Counted from the stretch's first letter, positions 1 through 7,045 are shown. The stretch is 10,927 nucleotides of DNA from CANLBN01 sp047634655 (GCA_047634655.1 JBLIHY010000076.1:1-10927), one strand, 5' to 3'. The notes: generated by a model from the sequence alone, not told the origin. Program-made: numbers and translations.

Positions 1-247
1 AGAAGGTACGGTCGTATTCATCTTCACCGTTGGCCAATTTACGGGCTTGAGCTTCGGCCTTACCTTTACCGACATAGTGGGCAATGACGGCTTCCTGAGC
101 TTCGTAAAACGAATCTGACAGCCGTTTCAGAAACATCATGCCGAAGATGTAGTCCTTGAATTCGGGTGCGTCCATATTGCCACGAAGAATGTCAGCGGCT
201 TCCCATAGGAATGATTCAAGTTGTTGCAGGGTGATTGGGTTGGTCAT
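1..247 (-). CDS. hsdM: Type I restriction-modification methyltransferase subunit, N-terminal part
   Basis: This is the first 82 codons of a gene that runs off the left edge. The product begins MTNPITLQQLESFLWEAAD and continues through a stretch containing DYIFGMMFLKRLSD. That is the characteristic all-helical N-terminal domain of HsdM (HsdM_N), the adenine-methylating subunit of type I restriction-modification enzymes. In the family it pairs with HsdS for target recognition and with HsdR for cleavage. The SAM-binding and NPPF motifs would lie outside the window. The ATG at 245-247 is preceded by AAGGA (256-260) with an 8-nt spacer, which supports this start. It lies close to tRNA-Ser with a recombinase stub between them, a typical setting for a restriction island carried into a tRNA site. 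HsdS and HsdR are presumably further left but cannot be seen. Confidence 0.92.
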   Translation of the reverse strand, partial: MTNPITLQQLESFLWEAADILRGNMDAPEFKDYIFGMMFLKRLSDSFYEAQEAVIAHYVGKGKAEAQARKLANGEDEYDRTF

Positions 248-286
248 GCACAAGATCCTTGCCGATGTGAGGTGTAGGGTGATGAA

Positions 287-474
287 CTACCCGATTCGTT
301 GACTACGCCGAAGGGCTTCAGCACGCTCTTTAGTTGCGAGTGAGCGCCAAAATGACGGTTTTAAAGAAGGGTTACTTTGCCTGATATGACGCGAAATGCT
401 AACCTGAAAAACATAGGTTCCAGCGCTATTGATGGTCAGGTATGTGTGGGGGATTGAGCTTTGGATATCGCCAT
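287..474 (-). pseudogene. Remnant of a DUF6538-type tyrosine recombinase (integrase) N-terminus
   Basis: The minus strand carries an open frame from 484 down to a TAG at 287-289 that has no ATG. Its translation includes TYLTINSAGTYVFQVSISR and then SLATKERAEALRRSQRIG. This matches the pattern of the DUF6538 domain at the N-terminus of many island tyrosine recombinases (a short beta hairpin with Tyr/Phe, then an 'SLxTxxRxxAxxxx' helix). An ATG at 472-474 opens MAISKAQSP one frame off. Adding one G to the five-G run at 448-452 would join it to the domain. The frame then stops after about 62 residues, while an intact recombinase has about 400, so core-binding and catalytic domains are missing. 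It starts ~76 bp from the 3' end of tRNA-Ser and reads away from it, as island integrases do. Family recognition is from pattern memory. Confidence 0.62.
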
Positions 475-520
475 GATGTATAAATCATCACGTTAAACAA
501 CAAAGTGGTTACTGCCGAAG

Positions 521-536
521 CCCCGTGGTTACGGGG
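521..536. other. GC-rich hairpin downstream of tRNA-Ser
   Basis: CCCCGT-GGTT-ACGGGG forms a perfect 6-bp stem with a 4-nt loop, 15 bp beyond the 3' end of the minus-strand tRNA-Ser. It could help end tRNA transcription, but no run of T follows it in the tRNA direction. It may instead be part of the former integration junction. Confidence 0.35.
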
Positions 537-550
537 TAGCTCTTAAATAA

Positions 551-638
551 TGGCGGTGAGGGAGGGATTCGAACCCTCGGTACGTTACCGTACACACGCT
601 TTCCAGGCGAGCTCTTTCGACCGCTCAGACACCTCACC
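551..638 (-). tRNA. tRNA-Ser(GGA)
   Basis: An 88-nt gene read on the minus strand starts GGTGAGGTGTCTGAGC and ends with an encoded CCA (complement of 551-553). Acceptor arms GGTGAGG and CCTCACC pair. The anticodon loop reads CTGGAAA with anticodon GGA (complement of 602-604). The T arm carries GGTTCGAATCC. A long variable arm (TACGGTAACGTA) marks it as a class II serine tRNA. It closely resembles E. coli tRNA-Ser(GGA) and reads UCC/UCU codons. Its 3' end faces the recombinase stub and hsdM, so it is the likely integration site of that island. Confidence 0.97.
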
Positions 639-718
639 GTAAGTAAATAATTAATCTAACTTATTGTTTTTAATAGATTTTTTATTAAAAATAACTAATG
701 TAAATCTAACGGAGGAGC

Positions 719-724
719 ATTATA
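719..724 (-). promoter_or_regulatory. -10 element of the tRNA-Ser promoter
   Basis: The minus strand has a perfect TATAAT about 80 nt upstream of tRNA-Ser, followed at once by GC-rich GCTCCTCC. A GC-rich discriminator just after the -10 is the hallmark of stringently controlled stable-RNA promoters. No good -35 sits 16-18 bp upstream, so the match is one-sided. Confidence 0.55.
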
Positions 725-864
725 CACAGTTTTATTATTCCGAGAGGTGTTTGAAGACGAATAGCCATCGACGTCATTGGTAGAGGCTAGAACTAATGCT
801 AGTAGGCTCTCGGTGTCCGGCAATACAGAATGCTCTCGATTATTGAGGAACTTTACCCGGCCAG

Positions 865-1278
865 CTACAGGTTTAGCTTGGCTCGATAAGCATCGCTATC
901 CATAGTGTTTTTTAACTCAGCTTCAAGAGTCCCTTTTGGCTGAACTTTATAAAACCACCCGTCGTCGTAGGGAGATTGATTGACAATCTCGGGTGAAACT
1001 TCTGATCCTTCACTCTCTTCAGTTAATTTTTTATTCACGGCGATCACTTTCCCCGAAACAGGTGAGTAGATTTCAGAGGCGGCTTTGACCGATTCGACCA
1101 CTCCGGCTTCTACGCCAGCGGTCACTTCATCATCTACTTGTGGCAATTCCACATAAATGATGTCTCCAAGACTATCCTGAGCATAATCGCTGATACCGAC
1201 AGTGACCGTACCGTCTTCTTCTAAACGGGCCCATTCGTGGGACGATAAGTATTGTAATTTACTGCGAACTTCGCTCAT
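865..1278 (-). CDS. gcvH: Glycine cleavage system H protein (lipoyl carrier)
   Basis: This 137-residue protein is slightly longer than the usual ~129. It carries the aminomethyl group between the P and T proteins of the glycine cleavage complex on a lipoylated lysine. The lipoyl segment is plain: ESVKAASEIYSPVSG with the acceptor lysine at residue 65. It is preceded by SLGDIIYVELP and followed by NKKLTEESE, all typical H-protein motifs. The ATG is preceded by GGAAG (1286-1290) with a 7-nt spacer. Partner genes gcvT and gcvP, normally next to gcvH in gammaproteobacteria, are absent from this window. The gene instead follows the iron importer operon after a 179-bp gap and probably has its own promoter. 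No gcv-type glycine riboswitch is apparent upstream. Confidence 0.96.
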   Translation of the reverse strand: MSEVRSKLQYLSSHEWARLEEDGTVTVGISDYAQDSLGDIIYVELPQVDDEVTAGVEAGVVESVKAASEIYSPVSGKVIAVNKKLTEESEGSEVSPEIVNQSPYDDGWFYKVQPKGTLEAELKNTMDSDAYRAKLNL

Positions 1279-1335
1279 TTCTTAGCTTCCGAATTTTTTA
1301 GGGAATTAGGTTTTTTTGGAAAAAAATCACCAGAT

Positions 1336-1365
1336 TTATAATTATTTCCGAGCAATTTTTACCAA
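1336..1365 (-). promoter_or_regulatory. Candidate gcvH promoter
   Basis: Read on the minus strand, TTGGTA (1360-1365) and TTATAA (1336-1341) are 18 bp apart, roughly 58 bp before the gcvH start codon, in AT-rich DNA. ATTAAC and GTTAAT (1365-1370 and 1377-1382) form a small inverted repeat at the -35, which could be an operator. The match is moderate. Confidence 0.35.
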
Positions 1366-1457
1366 TTAACACCTTGGTTAATAACGAATCATTTTAGCGT
1401 TTAGCAGAGCTACAGCCAACACGAGTGAACTAATTTTCAGCATGTTTGCGCTAGGAC

Positions 1458-2558
1458 TCACCTTTGCGATTCTTCAAACATGACTAAGTGATCTACATCC
1501 AGTTTTATTCCAATATCTTCGCCCAGGCCGTGATTGTGATGAGAAGAAGCTAGACAGTAAAGCCTTTGCTGAGATGACAATTGCACACGGTAGAGGAAAT
1601 GTGAGCCTCGGAACTGCTTACTAACAATTTTTGCTGTAAAACTGCTGTCATCATCGTGTAGTAAATCATCCGGACGAACCAAAATACGAACGGCTTGTTC
1701 CTTAGCAAAATGGTGCGGTTTTTTGGTGTGTAGTACACCCAGAGATGATTGTACTCGATGTTTGTCCAGCACAATTCCGGTCAGAAAATCCCCCTCGCCA
1801 ACAAAATTTGCCACAAAAGGATTTTTAGGCTCATGGTAAATATTGTAAGGCGTATCAATCTGCAACAGAGTACCGGCATTCATAACGGCAACTTTATCCG
1901 CAATCGCAAAAGCTTCCCTTTGATCGTGAGTGACTAGAAGTACGCTTATTCCCTCCTGCAACAAAATTTCTCTGATTTCCGGCACCAGGGATTCTTTGAG
2001 GGAGGCGTCTAGACCGGAAAACGGCTCGTCTAGTAATAGTAATTTTGGTCTAGATGCCATGGCGCGAGCCAGAGCCACTCTTTGTTGTTGTCCGCCCGAT
2101 AGAGAGTGAGGGTATCGCGGACCCATTCCGCTGAGGTCGAATAGATCTAGTAAATTATGGGTCCGCTGAATTTTTTTGCTCTCTGTCCAGCCGCGCAACC
2201 CAAAAGTAATATTTTCTGCAATAGTTAAATGAGGGAACAAAGCCAGGTCTTGAAAAACCATGCCGATCTGTCGATTTTCCGGCGCTACCGTCAATTTTTT
2301 TGAAGAATAAAGTTCGCCACTCACGCGGATTTCACCCGATGTCACCGTTTCAAAACCGGCTATGGTCCTCAGCAGTGTGGATTTGCCACAACCGCTGGGT
2401 CCAAGTAAACAACCAATCTGACCGTTGCCAAGTGTCAGTGAAAAATCCTTGATGATCGGTAATCCATCGTAACTAAAGAATAACCGGTTTATCGAAAGGT
2501 GGATCAGCTCGACGGATTCGTTAGCTGTTTTCGAGATGGACGTTTCGTTAGTGGGCAT
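1458..2558 (-). CDS. fbpC: Ferric iron ABC transporter ATP-binding protein
   Basis: This 366-residue protein powers iron(III) import through the FbpB permease from the cytoplasmic side. The nucleotide-binding domain has every expected motif: Walker A GPSGCGKST (residues 53-61), Q-loop glutamine at 103, signature LSGGQQQR (153-160), Walker B LLLLDEP (173-179) and switch histidine at 211. A C-terminal TOBE-like regulatory region follows (about 260-362). The start codon lies inside the end of fbpB (11-bp overlap) without a clear ribosome site, so translation is probably coupled. Sequence type alone could also fit a polyamine, thiamine or sulfate importer. The iron assignment comes from the operon partner FbpA and the Fur box. 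Confidence 0.9.
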   Translation of the reverse strand: MPTNETSISKTANESVELIHLSINRLFFSYDGLPIIKDFSLTLGNGQIGCLLGPSGCGKSTLLRTIAGFETVTSGEIRVSGELYSSKKLTVAPENRQIGMVFQDLALFPHLTIAENITFGLRGWTESKKIQRTHNLLDLFDLSGMGPRYPHSLSGGQQQRVALARAMASRPKLLLLDEPFSGLDASLKESLVPEIREILLQEGISVLLVTHDQREAFAIADKVAVMNAGTLLQIDTPYNIYHEPKNPFVANFVGEGDFLTGIVLDKHRVQSSLGVLHTKKPHHFAKEQAVRILVRPDDLLHDDDSSFTAKIVSKQFRGSHFLYRVQLSSQQRLYCLASSHHNHGLGEDIGIKLDVDHLVMFEESQR

Positions 2559-4245
2559 GGTTTTGGGAACTGACTCGTTTGTTCGGCATCTCGGCTGGTA
2601 TAAGAGCTGCCGGTGATTTTCTGAGACGTATGGAGCGACTCAGCAGTATGACGGGTAACAATCCTACCAACACAATTAACAGTGATGGTGGTGCCGCATC
2701 AACTAAACGTTCATCGGAAGCCAGTTCGTAGGCTTTTACAGCTAAGGTATTAAAATCAAAGGGTCGCAGAATTAAAGTCGCTGGTAATTCCTTTAGCACA
2801 TCTACGAAGACGATTAAAAAAGCGGTAATCATTGACGTGCTTAGGAGCGGTAGATGAATCCTTCGCAGTACCGTCGTTACTCCATAGCCCATTAGGTGAG
2901 CAGCGTTGTCCAAATTAGGTTTGATTTGCTGTAAACCATTGTCGATAGCACCCATGGAAACCGCTAGAAAGCGCACGCTATAAGCAAACAACAGCGCAGC
3001 TATGGTGCCGGAAAACACCAAACCGATATCCCGAGATAGCCACTCACTAGCCAGGCTAATCAGCCGTTGGTCGAGCCAGGCCAATGGCGTGATGATGCCA
3101 ATGGCAATAATGGTTCCCGGTAGCGCGTAACCCATGCCCGCGAGTGAGATCGATGTTAGCATCGGTTTGTTTTTTGGGTAACTGCGCTTAACATATGACA
3201 ATAATAAAGCCAGCGCCAAGGCGATACTGCTCGCCAATATCGCCAGATAAAAGGAATTCCATGCCAGCAGAAGAAAATTATCGTCGATAACGGCTTCGGC
3301 AATTGACCAATAGAGCAAACAAGCAGCGGGGATTAGAAAGCCAAAAATCACCGGGAAAGCGCAGATTATCACTGCCAGGATGCCATTGCGCTTCGACAAT
3401 TTTATTGGCTTTAACGATTTTCCCTTTTGAGTATCGTAGTGGATTTGTCTGCGGGAATAGCGTTCAAACACCACCAATACAAAGATAAAAGTCAGTAGAA
3501 TCGCTGCCAACTGTGAAGCCGCAGCCGTATCGCCAAAACCATAGAATGTTCGGAAAATTCCGGTGGTAAACGTGCTGACGCCAAAGTACTGCACGGTGCC
3601 GTAGTCTGCTAGCGTTTCCATCAATGCCAGGGTCAGGCCAGTTACGATTGCCGGACGCGCCATGGGTAAAGTCAAGCGAAGCGTAGTCTCGCGAATGCGG
3701 TAACCCATGATTCGGCTAGCTTCCATAATACTGGGGGATTGCTCCAGAAAAGCCGCCCGTGCCATCAAGTAGACGTAGGGGTAAAGTACCAAAGTTAGCA
3801 TAATAATGGCACCCGTCAGGGAGCGGATTTCGAAAAACCAGTATTCACCATAATGCCAGCCCGTCAACTCGCGGATCAGTTTTTGTACTGGCCCTGCAAA
3901 ATCCAATAGCCCCGTATACGTGTAGGCAATAATATAAGCGGGCATGGCCATGGGTAATAGCAAAGCCCAAACGAAAATTTTGCGCATGGGAAAATCACAG
4001 ACACTGGTCAACCATGCGGCGGGTAAACCCAAAATCAACACACCAATGCCAACTCCAATCACGAGCAATAGTGAGTTGATTAAGTAGTCGGCCATCACTG
4101 TCTCCCACAGATGTCCCCAGATTTCATAAGAACCTGTCAAAACAGACGCGAGAATGGTAATTATCGGGACAGTCAACAGCAGAGAAAGCAAGCTGGCAAT
4201 GATCGGCAGTTGAGTGGGTATTAACTTACGAAAAATCAGAGACAT
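2548..4245 (-). CDS. fbpB: Ferric iron ABC transporter permease (fused two-half type)
   Basis: This inner-membrane permease has about twelve hydrophobic segments in two homologous halves, like FbpB/ThiP-type permeases. Each half has an EAA loop that docks the ATPase: EASRIMGYRIRETTLRLTLP (residues 175-194) and NAAHLMGYGVTTVLRRIHLP (447-466). A polar linker of roughly 265-290 separates the halves. I place the start at the ATG at 4243-4245, giving 565 residues. It is preceded by AGGAACGGAG. The longer open frame begins with TTG inside the arm of a strong hairpin and is unlikely to be used. The 3' end overlaps fbpC by 11 bp. The gap from fbpA holds the hairpin, so expression is likely lower than that of fbpA. 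Confidence 0.9.
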   Translation of the reverse strand: MSLIFRKLIPTQLPIIASLLSLLLTVPIITILASVLTGSYEIWGHLWETVMADYLINSLLLVIGVGIGVLILGLPAAWLTSVCDFPMRKIFVWALLLPMAMPAYIIAYTYTGLLDFAGPVQKLIRELTGWHYGEYWFFEIRSLTGAIIMLTLVLYPYVYLMARAAFLEQSPSIMEASRIMGYRIRETTLRLTLPMARPAIVTGLTLALMETLADYGTVQYFGVSTFTTGIFRTFYGFGDTAAASQLAAILLTFIFVLVVFERYSRRQIHYDTQKGKSLKPIKLSKRNGILAVIICAFPVIFGFLIPAACLLYWSIAEAVIDDNFLLLAWNSFYLAILASSIALALALLLSYVKRSYPKNKPMLTSISLAGMGYALPGTIIAIGIITPLAWLDQRLISLASEWLSRDIGLVFSGTIAALLFAYSVRFLAVSMGAIDNGLQQIKPNLDNAAHLMGYGVTTVLRRIHLPLLSTSMITAFLIVFVDVLKELPATLILRPFDFNTLAVKAYELASDERLVDAAPPSLLIVLVGLLPVILLSRSIRLRKSPAALIPAEMPNKRVSSQNHAH

Positions 4246-4264
4246 TTTTCTCCGTTCCTGAAAT

Positions 4265-4294
4265 GACAAAAGCGCTCTGTCGAGCGCTTTTGTC
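4265..4294 (-). terminator. Intra-operon attenuating terminator between fbpA and fbpB
   Basis: A perfect 13-bp stem (GACAAAAGCGCTC and its complement) encloses a 4-nt loop, 29 bp after the fbpA stop. The 3' arm in the fbp direction contains GCGCTTTTG, giving a short T run. Its place between the binding-protein and permease genes fits partial termination or mRNA protection that raises FbpA over FbpB and FbpC, common in binding-protein transporters. Confidence 0.75.
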
Positions 4295-4323
4295 TAGTGT
4301 GGAAATTTTAATCAATTAAGCAT

Positions 4324-5358
4324 TTACTTCCAACCTGCGCGGTCCATAAGTTTAACCGCAGCAGTGTTGTTTTTACCCAACACAGACAAAGATAGATCAT
4401 CGCTTTTGAATGGCCCCCAGCTGTTTAATACTGGGTCGACTGAAGTCTCTCTGACAACGGGATATTCACTATTAACTTGTGCGTACCAAGCCTGAGCCTT
4501 TGGCGAAACCAGGAACTTCATGAGCTCAATAGCGTTGGCCTTATTTCTAGCATTTTTCGTCAGACCGATTCCACTAACGTTGATGTGGACACCGCGATCT
4601 GCTTGATTCGGCCAGAAGATGGCCAGTTTTTCCACTACGTTCTTATCGTCTGCTTTGGAACTCTTGGCCAGGCGACCGTAATAGTAGGTGTTGGCGATAG
4701 CGATGTCGCAAACGCCAGCGGCGGCGGCTCGCAACTGATCGGTATCGCCACCGGCAGGTGGCCGGGCAAAGTTGCGGACTAGGTTGTCGGCCCACTTCTG
4801 GGTTGCATCAATGCCGTTGGCTGTAATCAGGGAACCTACCAGCGATTGATTATAGATGTTACCCGATGAACGAATACAGATACGACCCTTCCACTTGTCG
4901 TCTGCCAGAGCTTCGTAACTCGATAGTTGTTGTGGATCTACGGCGTCCTTAACATAGAAAATAGGACGCGCACGGACGGATAAGCCGTACCAATGATAGT
5001 TTTCTTCACGCAAGTTTTCCGGAACGCTGCTAGTCAACGTTTCGTCATTGACCGGCTGCAAAAGATCCGCCTCGGTGGCGCGGTACAGTCGTCCGGCATC
5101 TACGGTAATTAATAAGTCGGCGGGGCTGGCTTTACCCTCTGACTGCAGGCGTTTTATCAAGGCGTCGTCTTTACCGGTAAGTAAGTTCACTTTAATCCCT
5201 GTTTTCCCCGAGAATTCCTTCAAGAGAGGATCAATCAGCTCCCTTTTTCGAGCGGAGTAAACGTTTACTTCTTCTACATCCCTTGCTGACGCTGAAAATA
5301 CGGTAAGCACTATCAAAGTGGTGACAGAGGTAATAAAAATTTTTCTAAAAGATGACAC
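4324..5358 (-). CDS. fbpA: Periplasmic ferric iron-binding protein of an ABC importer
   Basis: This protein of about 344 residues captures Fe(III) in the periplasm and hands it to FbpB. An N-terminal signal peptide (FRKIFITSVTTLIVLTVFSA) has a likely cut after ASA at residue 25. The mature part begins with the family strand VNVYSARKRELIDPLL. A TYYYGR motif (tyrosines 225-227), plus tyrosines near 34, 135 and 169, supply the phenolate ligands expected in FutA/FbpA-type (cluster C) proteins. I choose the GTG at 5356-5358, since it follows GGAG with a 6-nt spacer. The longer TTG start would overlap that ribosome site. It is first in the operon behind a Fur-box promoter. Iron-loaded versus iron-free specificity cannot be read from sequence. 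Confidence 0.92.
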   Translation of the reverse strand: MSSFRKIFITSVTTLIVLTVFSASARDVEEVNVYSARKRELIDPLLKEFSGKTGIKVNLLTGKDDALIKRLQSEGKASPADLLITVDAGRLYRATEADLLQPVNDETLTSSVPENLREENYHWYGLSVRARPIFYVKDAVDPQQLSSYEALADDKWKGRICIRSSGNIYNQSLVGSLITANGIDATQKWADNLVRNFARPPAGGDTDQLRAAAAGVCDIAIANTYYYGRLAKSSKADDKNVVEKLAIFWPNQADRGVHINVSGIGLTKNARNKANAIELMKFLVSPKAQAWYAQVNSEYPVVRETSVDPVLNSWGPFKSDDLSLSVLGKNNTAAVKLMDRAGWK

Positions 5359-5401
5359 GGCCTTCTCCAAAAAATCATTTTAAAGCTACGCTAATTCTTA
5401 A

Positions 5402-5430
5402 ATGATAATGATTCTCATTTATATGTGCAA
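5402..5430 (-). promoter_or_regulatory. fbpABC promoter overlapped by a Fur box
   Basis: On the minus strand TTGCAC (5425-5430) and TATCAT (5402-5407) are spaced 17 bp, a good sigma-70 promoter. Overlapping it at 5403-5417 is TGATAAT-G-ATTCTCA, a 7-1-7 Fur repeat with one mismatch in symmetry. The wider AATGATAATGATTCTCATT strongly resembles the 19-bp Fur consensus. Fur-Fe(II) bound here would cover the -10, so the importer should be made only under iron limitation. Confidence 0.85.
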
Positions 5431-5463
5431 TGGGTTTTTACCATTTTATTCCAGATCCTTCGC

Positions 5464-5492
5464 TTGAGCTGAAATACATAATTACTTACACT
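5464..5492 (+). promoter_or_regulatory. Candidate mutY-yggX promoter
   Basis: TTGAGC (5464-5469) and TACACT (5487-5492), spaced 17 bp, lie about 30 bp before the mutY start. Each matches the consensus at four positions. The Fur box ends about 47 bp upstream of this -35. Confidence 0.42.
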
Positions 5493-5520
5493 GCCCCGCC
5501 TTATTTTTTAGTGTATCAAC

Positions 5521-6585
5521 GTGCAATTTTCCGATCAGGTTCTCCATTGGTTTGATATCAACGGCCGCAAAAATTTGCCTTGGCAAAAAAATCGTAATGC
5601 CTATCGCATCTGGGTTTCAGAGATCATGCTGCAGCAAACCCAGGTGGCCACAGTTATTCCCTACTTCCAGCGCTTCACCACCCGCTTTCCAAAGATTCAA
5701 GATTTAGCTGCCGCTTCTCAGGAGCAAGTATTACAACTTTGGGCGGGCCTGGGCTACTACGCTCGCGGACGTAATCTTCACAAGTGCGCCGGAGTGGTGG
5801 TTGATCAATATCAAGGAAAATTCCCCAAAACCGTAGAAGAGCTTGAAGAATTGCCTGGGATAGGCCGCTCTACTGCCGCCGCCATTGTCAGTTTGGCCTA
5901 CGATAAAAAAGCCACCATAATGGATGGAAATGTAAAACGCGTACTTGCTCGCTATTTCGCTATCGATGCTTGGCCAGGCCAAAGCGTCATCGCTAAGCGT
6001 TTATGGCAACTGGCGGAAGAGCTGACCCCGGACAAACGCAATGCCGATTACACCCAGGCAATGATGGATTTGGGAGCAATGCTTTGCAAACGCAGCAAAC
6101 CTCAATGTGAGCAGTGCCCCGTTCGCGGAAAATGTATAGCTTATCGCAAGGCCACCCCGGAAGCTTATCCAGGAAAAAAGCCGAGGCTTGAAAAGCCAGT
6201 TAAGGCTGCGCAATTTTTAATATTGCAGAATTTCCAGGGCGAAATATTGCTTGAAAAAAGACCGCCCTCTGGTATCTGGGGAGGGATGTGGGGCTTGCCG
6301 TTGTTGGAAGTCTCGCAAAATGCAAAAAAACACATCCAAAACACAATCGGCGAAGTGGACGGGTTTGAAGAGTGGACTAAATTCCGACATACCTTTAGTC
6401 ACTATCATCTGGATATCCAGCCAGTCCACCTGCGAATCCTAAAAACCAATCCTGAAAGAGCTGAAAAAAACCAATCCTGGTTTCCCATAGAGAGTTGGTC
6501 GCAATTGGGTGTTCCCGCTCCCGTGAAAAAAATATTAGAAGCTTTGGCTAAAGCCGAGCGAGGTGGTAATGTGCCTTCCTGCTAA
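5521..6585 (+). CDS. mutY: Adenine DNA glycosylase MutY
   Basis: MutY removes adenine mispaired with 8-oxoguanine in base-excision repair. The 354 residues match the family length (E. coli 350). Visible features in order are SEIMLQQTQV with the catalytic glutamate at 34, a helix-hairpin-helix LPGIGRSTAAAI (111-122), and DGNVKRVLAR with the catalytic aspartate at 135. The 4Fe-4S loop is C-x6-C-x2-C-x5-C (cysteines 189, 196, 199, 205). A NUDIX-like C-terminal domain carries the 8-oxoG-sensing FSH motif (292-294). The start is GTG, because an in-frame TAG at 5509-5511 excludes anything earlier. No clear Shine-Dalgarno precedes it, suggesting weak initiation. It is followed 23 bp later by yggX, its usual operon partner. 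Confidence 0.97.
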   Translation: MQFSDQVLHWFDINGRKNLPWQKNRNAYRIWVSEIMLQQTQVATVIPYFQRFTTRFPKIQDLAAASQEQVLQLWAGLGYYARGRNLHKCAGVVVDQYQGKFPKTVEELEELPGIGRSTAAAIVSLAYDKKATIMDGNVKRVLARYFAIDAWPGQSVIAKRLWQLAEELTPDKRNADYTQAMMDLGAMLCKRSKPQCEQCPVRGKCIAYRKATPEAYPGKKPRLEKPVKAAQFLILQNFQGEILLEKRPPSGIWGGMWGLPLLEVSQNAKKHIQNTIGEVDGFEEWTKFRHTFSHYHLDIQPVHLRILKTNPERAEKNQSWFPIESWSQLGVPAPVKKILEALAKAERGGNVPSC

Positions 6586-6608
6586 ATATTTTTCAGGAGA
6601 AAAAGTTT

Positions 6609-6881
6609 ATGGCTCGCATGGTGATGTGTCGCAAATATAAGAAAGAGATGGTGGGTTTGGAACAGCCACCTCTACCCGGCCAAAAAGGCCAAGACTTTTT
6701 CGAGAATGTTTCCAAACAAGCGTGGCAAGACTGGCTGGAACATCAGACCCGTCTAATTAATGAAAAGCAGCTGAGCATGATGGACATCGGTGCCCGGACT
6801 TATTTAGCTGAGCAAATGCAAAATTTCTTCAGTGGCGACGAGGTCGACCAAGCCGAAGGTTATATCCCCCCCAGCAGATAG
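6609..6881 (+). CDS. yggX: Fe(2+)-trafficking / oxidative-damage protection protein YggX
   Basis: This 90-residue cytoplasmic protein matches the YggX family throughout. Its conserved cysteine is at position 7 (MVMCRKYKKEM). The motifs FENVSKQAWQDWLEHQTRLI and LIDEK-like LINEKQLSMMD follow, and it ends in an EGYIPPSR tail. In enterobacteria YggX protects Fe-S enzymes from superoxide and is thought to handle labile iron. It has a good ribosome site (AGGAG at 6595-6599, 9-nt spacer) and is probably co-transcribed with mutY. This order is conserved in many gammaproteobacteria and fits protection of an Fe-S repair enzyme. Confidence 0.96.
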   Translation: MARMVMCRKYKKEMVGLEQPPLPGQKGQDFFENVSKQAWQDWLEHQTRLINEKQLSMMDIGARTYLAEQMQNFFSGDEVDQAEGYIPPSR

Positions 6882-6901
6882 TAAATCACCCGGATCAATG
6901 C

Positions 6902-6930
6902 TTGACGCAATCAAGCTGAGCGGGTTTAAT
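6902..6930 (+). promoter_or_regulatory. tRNA-Phe promoter
   Basis: TTGACG (6902-6907) and TTTAAT (6925-6930) are spaced exactly 17 bp, about 40 bp upstream of tRNA-Phe. A GC-rich stretch (GTGCAACCTCGCGC) follows, as expected for a growth-rate-controlled tRNA promoter. It shows that the tRNA need not depend on the mutY-yggX transcript. Confidence 0.78.
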
Positions 6931-6969
6931 GTGCAACCTCGCGCTACCCCTAAACGTAATAATAAAATT

Positions 6970-7045
6970 GCCCAGATAGCTCAGTCGGTAGAGCAGGGGA
7001 CTGAAAATCCCCGTGTCGGTGGTTCGATTCCGCCTCTGGGCACCA
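6970..7045 (+). tRNA. tRNA-Phe(GAA)
   Basis: This 76-nt gene begins GCCCAGATAGCTCAGTCGG, has anticodon GAA at 7003-7005 in loop CTGAAAA between GGGGA and TCCCC, a T loop GGTTCGATTCC, and an encoded CCA at the end. The acceptor arms GCCCAGA and TCTGGGC pair fully. It is nearly identical in layout to E. coli tRNA-Phe. A P4-type integrase remnant starts 200 bp after its 3' end, so the tRNA is a used integration site. Confidence 0.98.

Noticed and set aside
695..889. An open minus-strand frame of about 60 codons running from the end of gcvH towards tRNA-Ser
   Set aside because: It has no ATG, overlaps gcvH in another frame and runs through the tRNA-Ser promoter. H proteins normally end where gcvH ends here, so an extension is not needed.
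4246..4269. An N-terminal extension of FbpB from a TTG codon
   Set aside because: The TTG lies in the stem of the intercistronic hairpin, while the ATG at 4245 has AGGAACGGAG in front of it and begins at the expected place before the first membrane segment.
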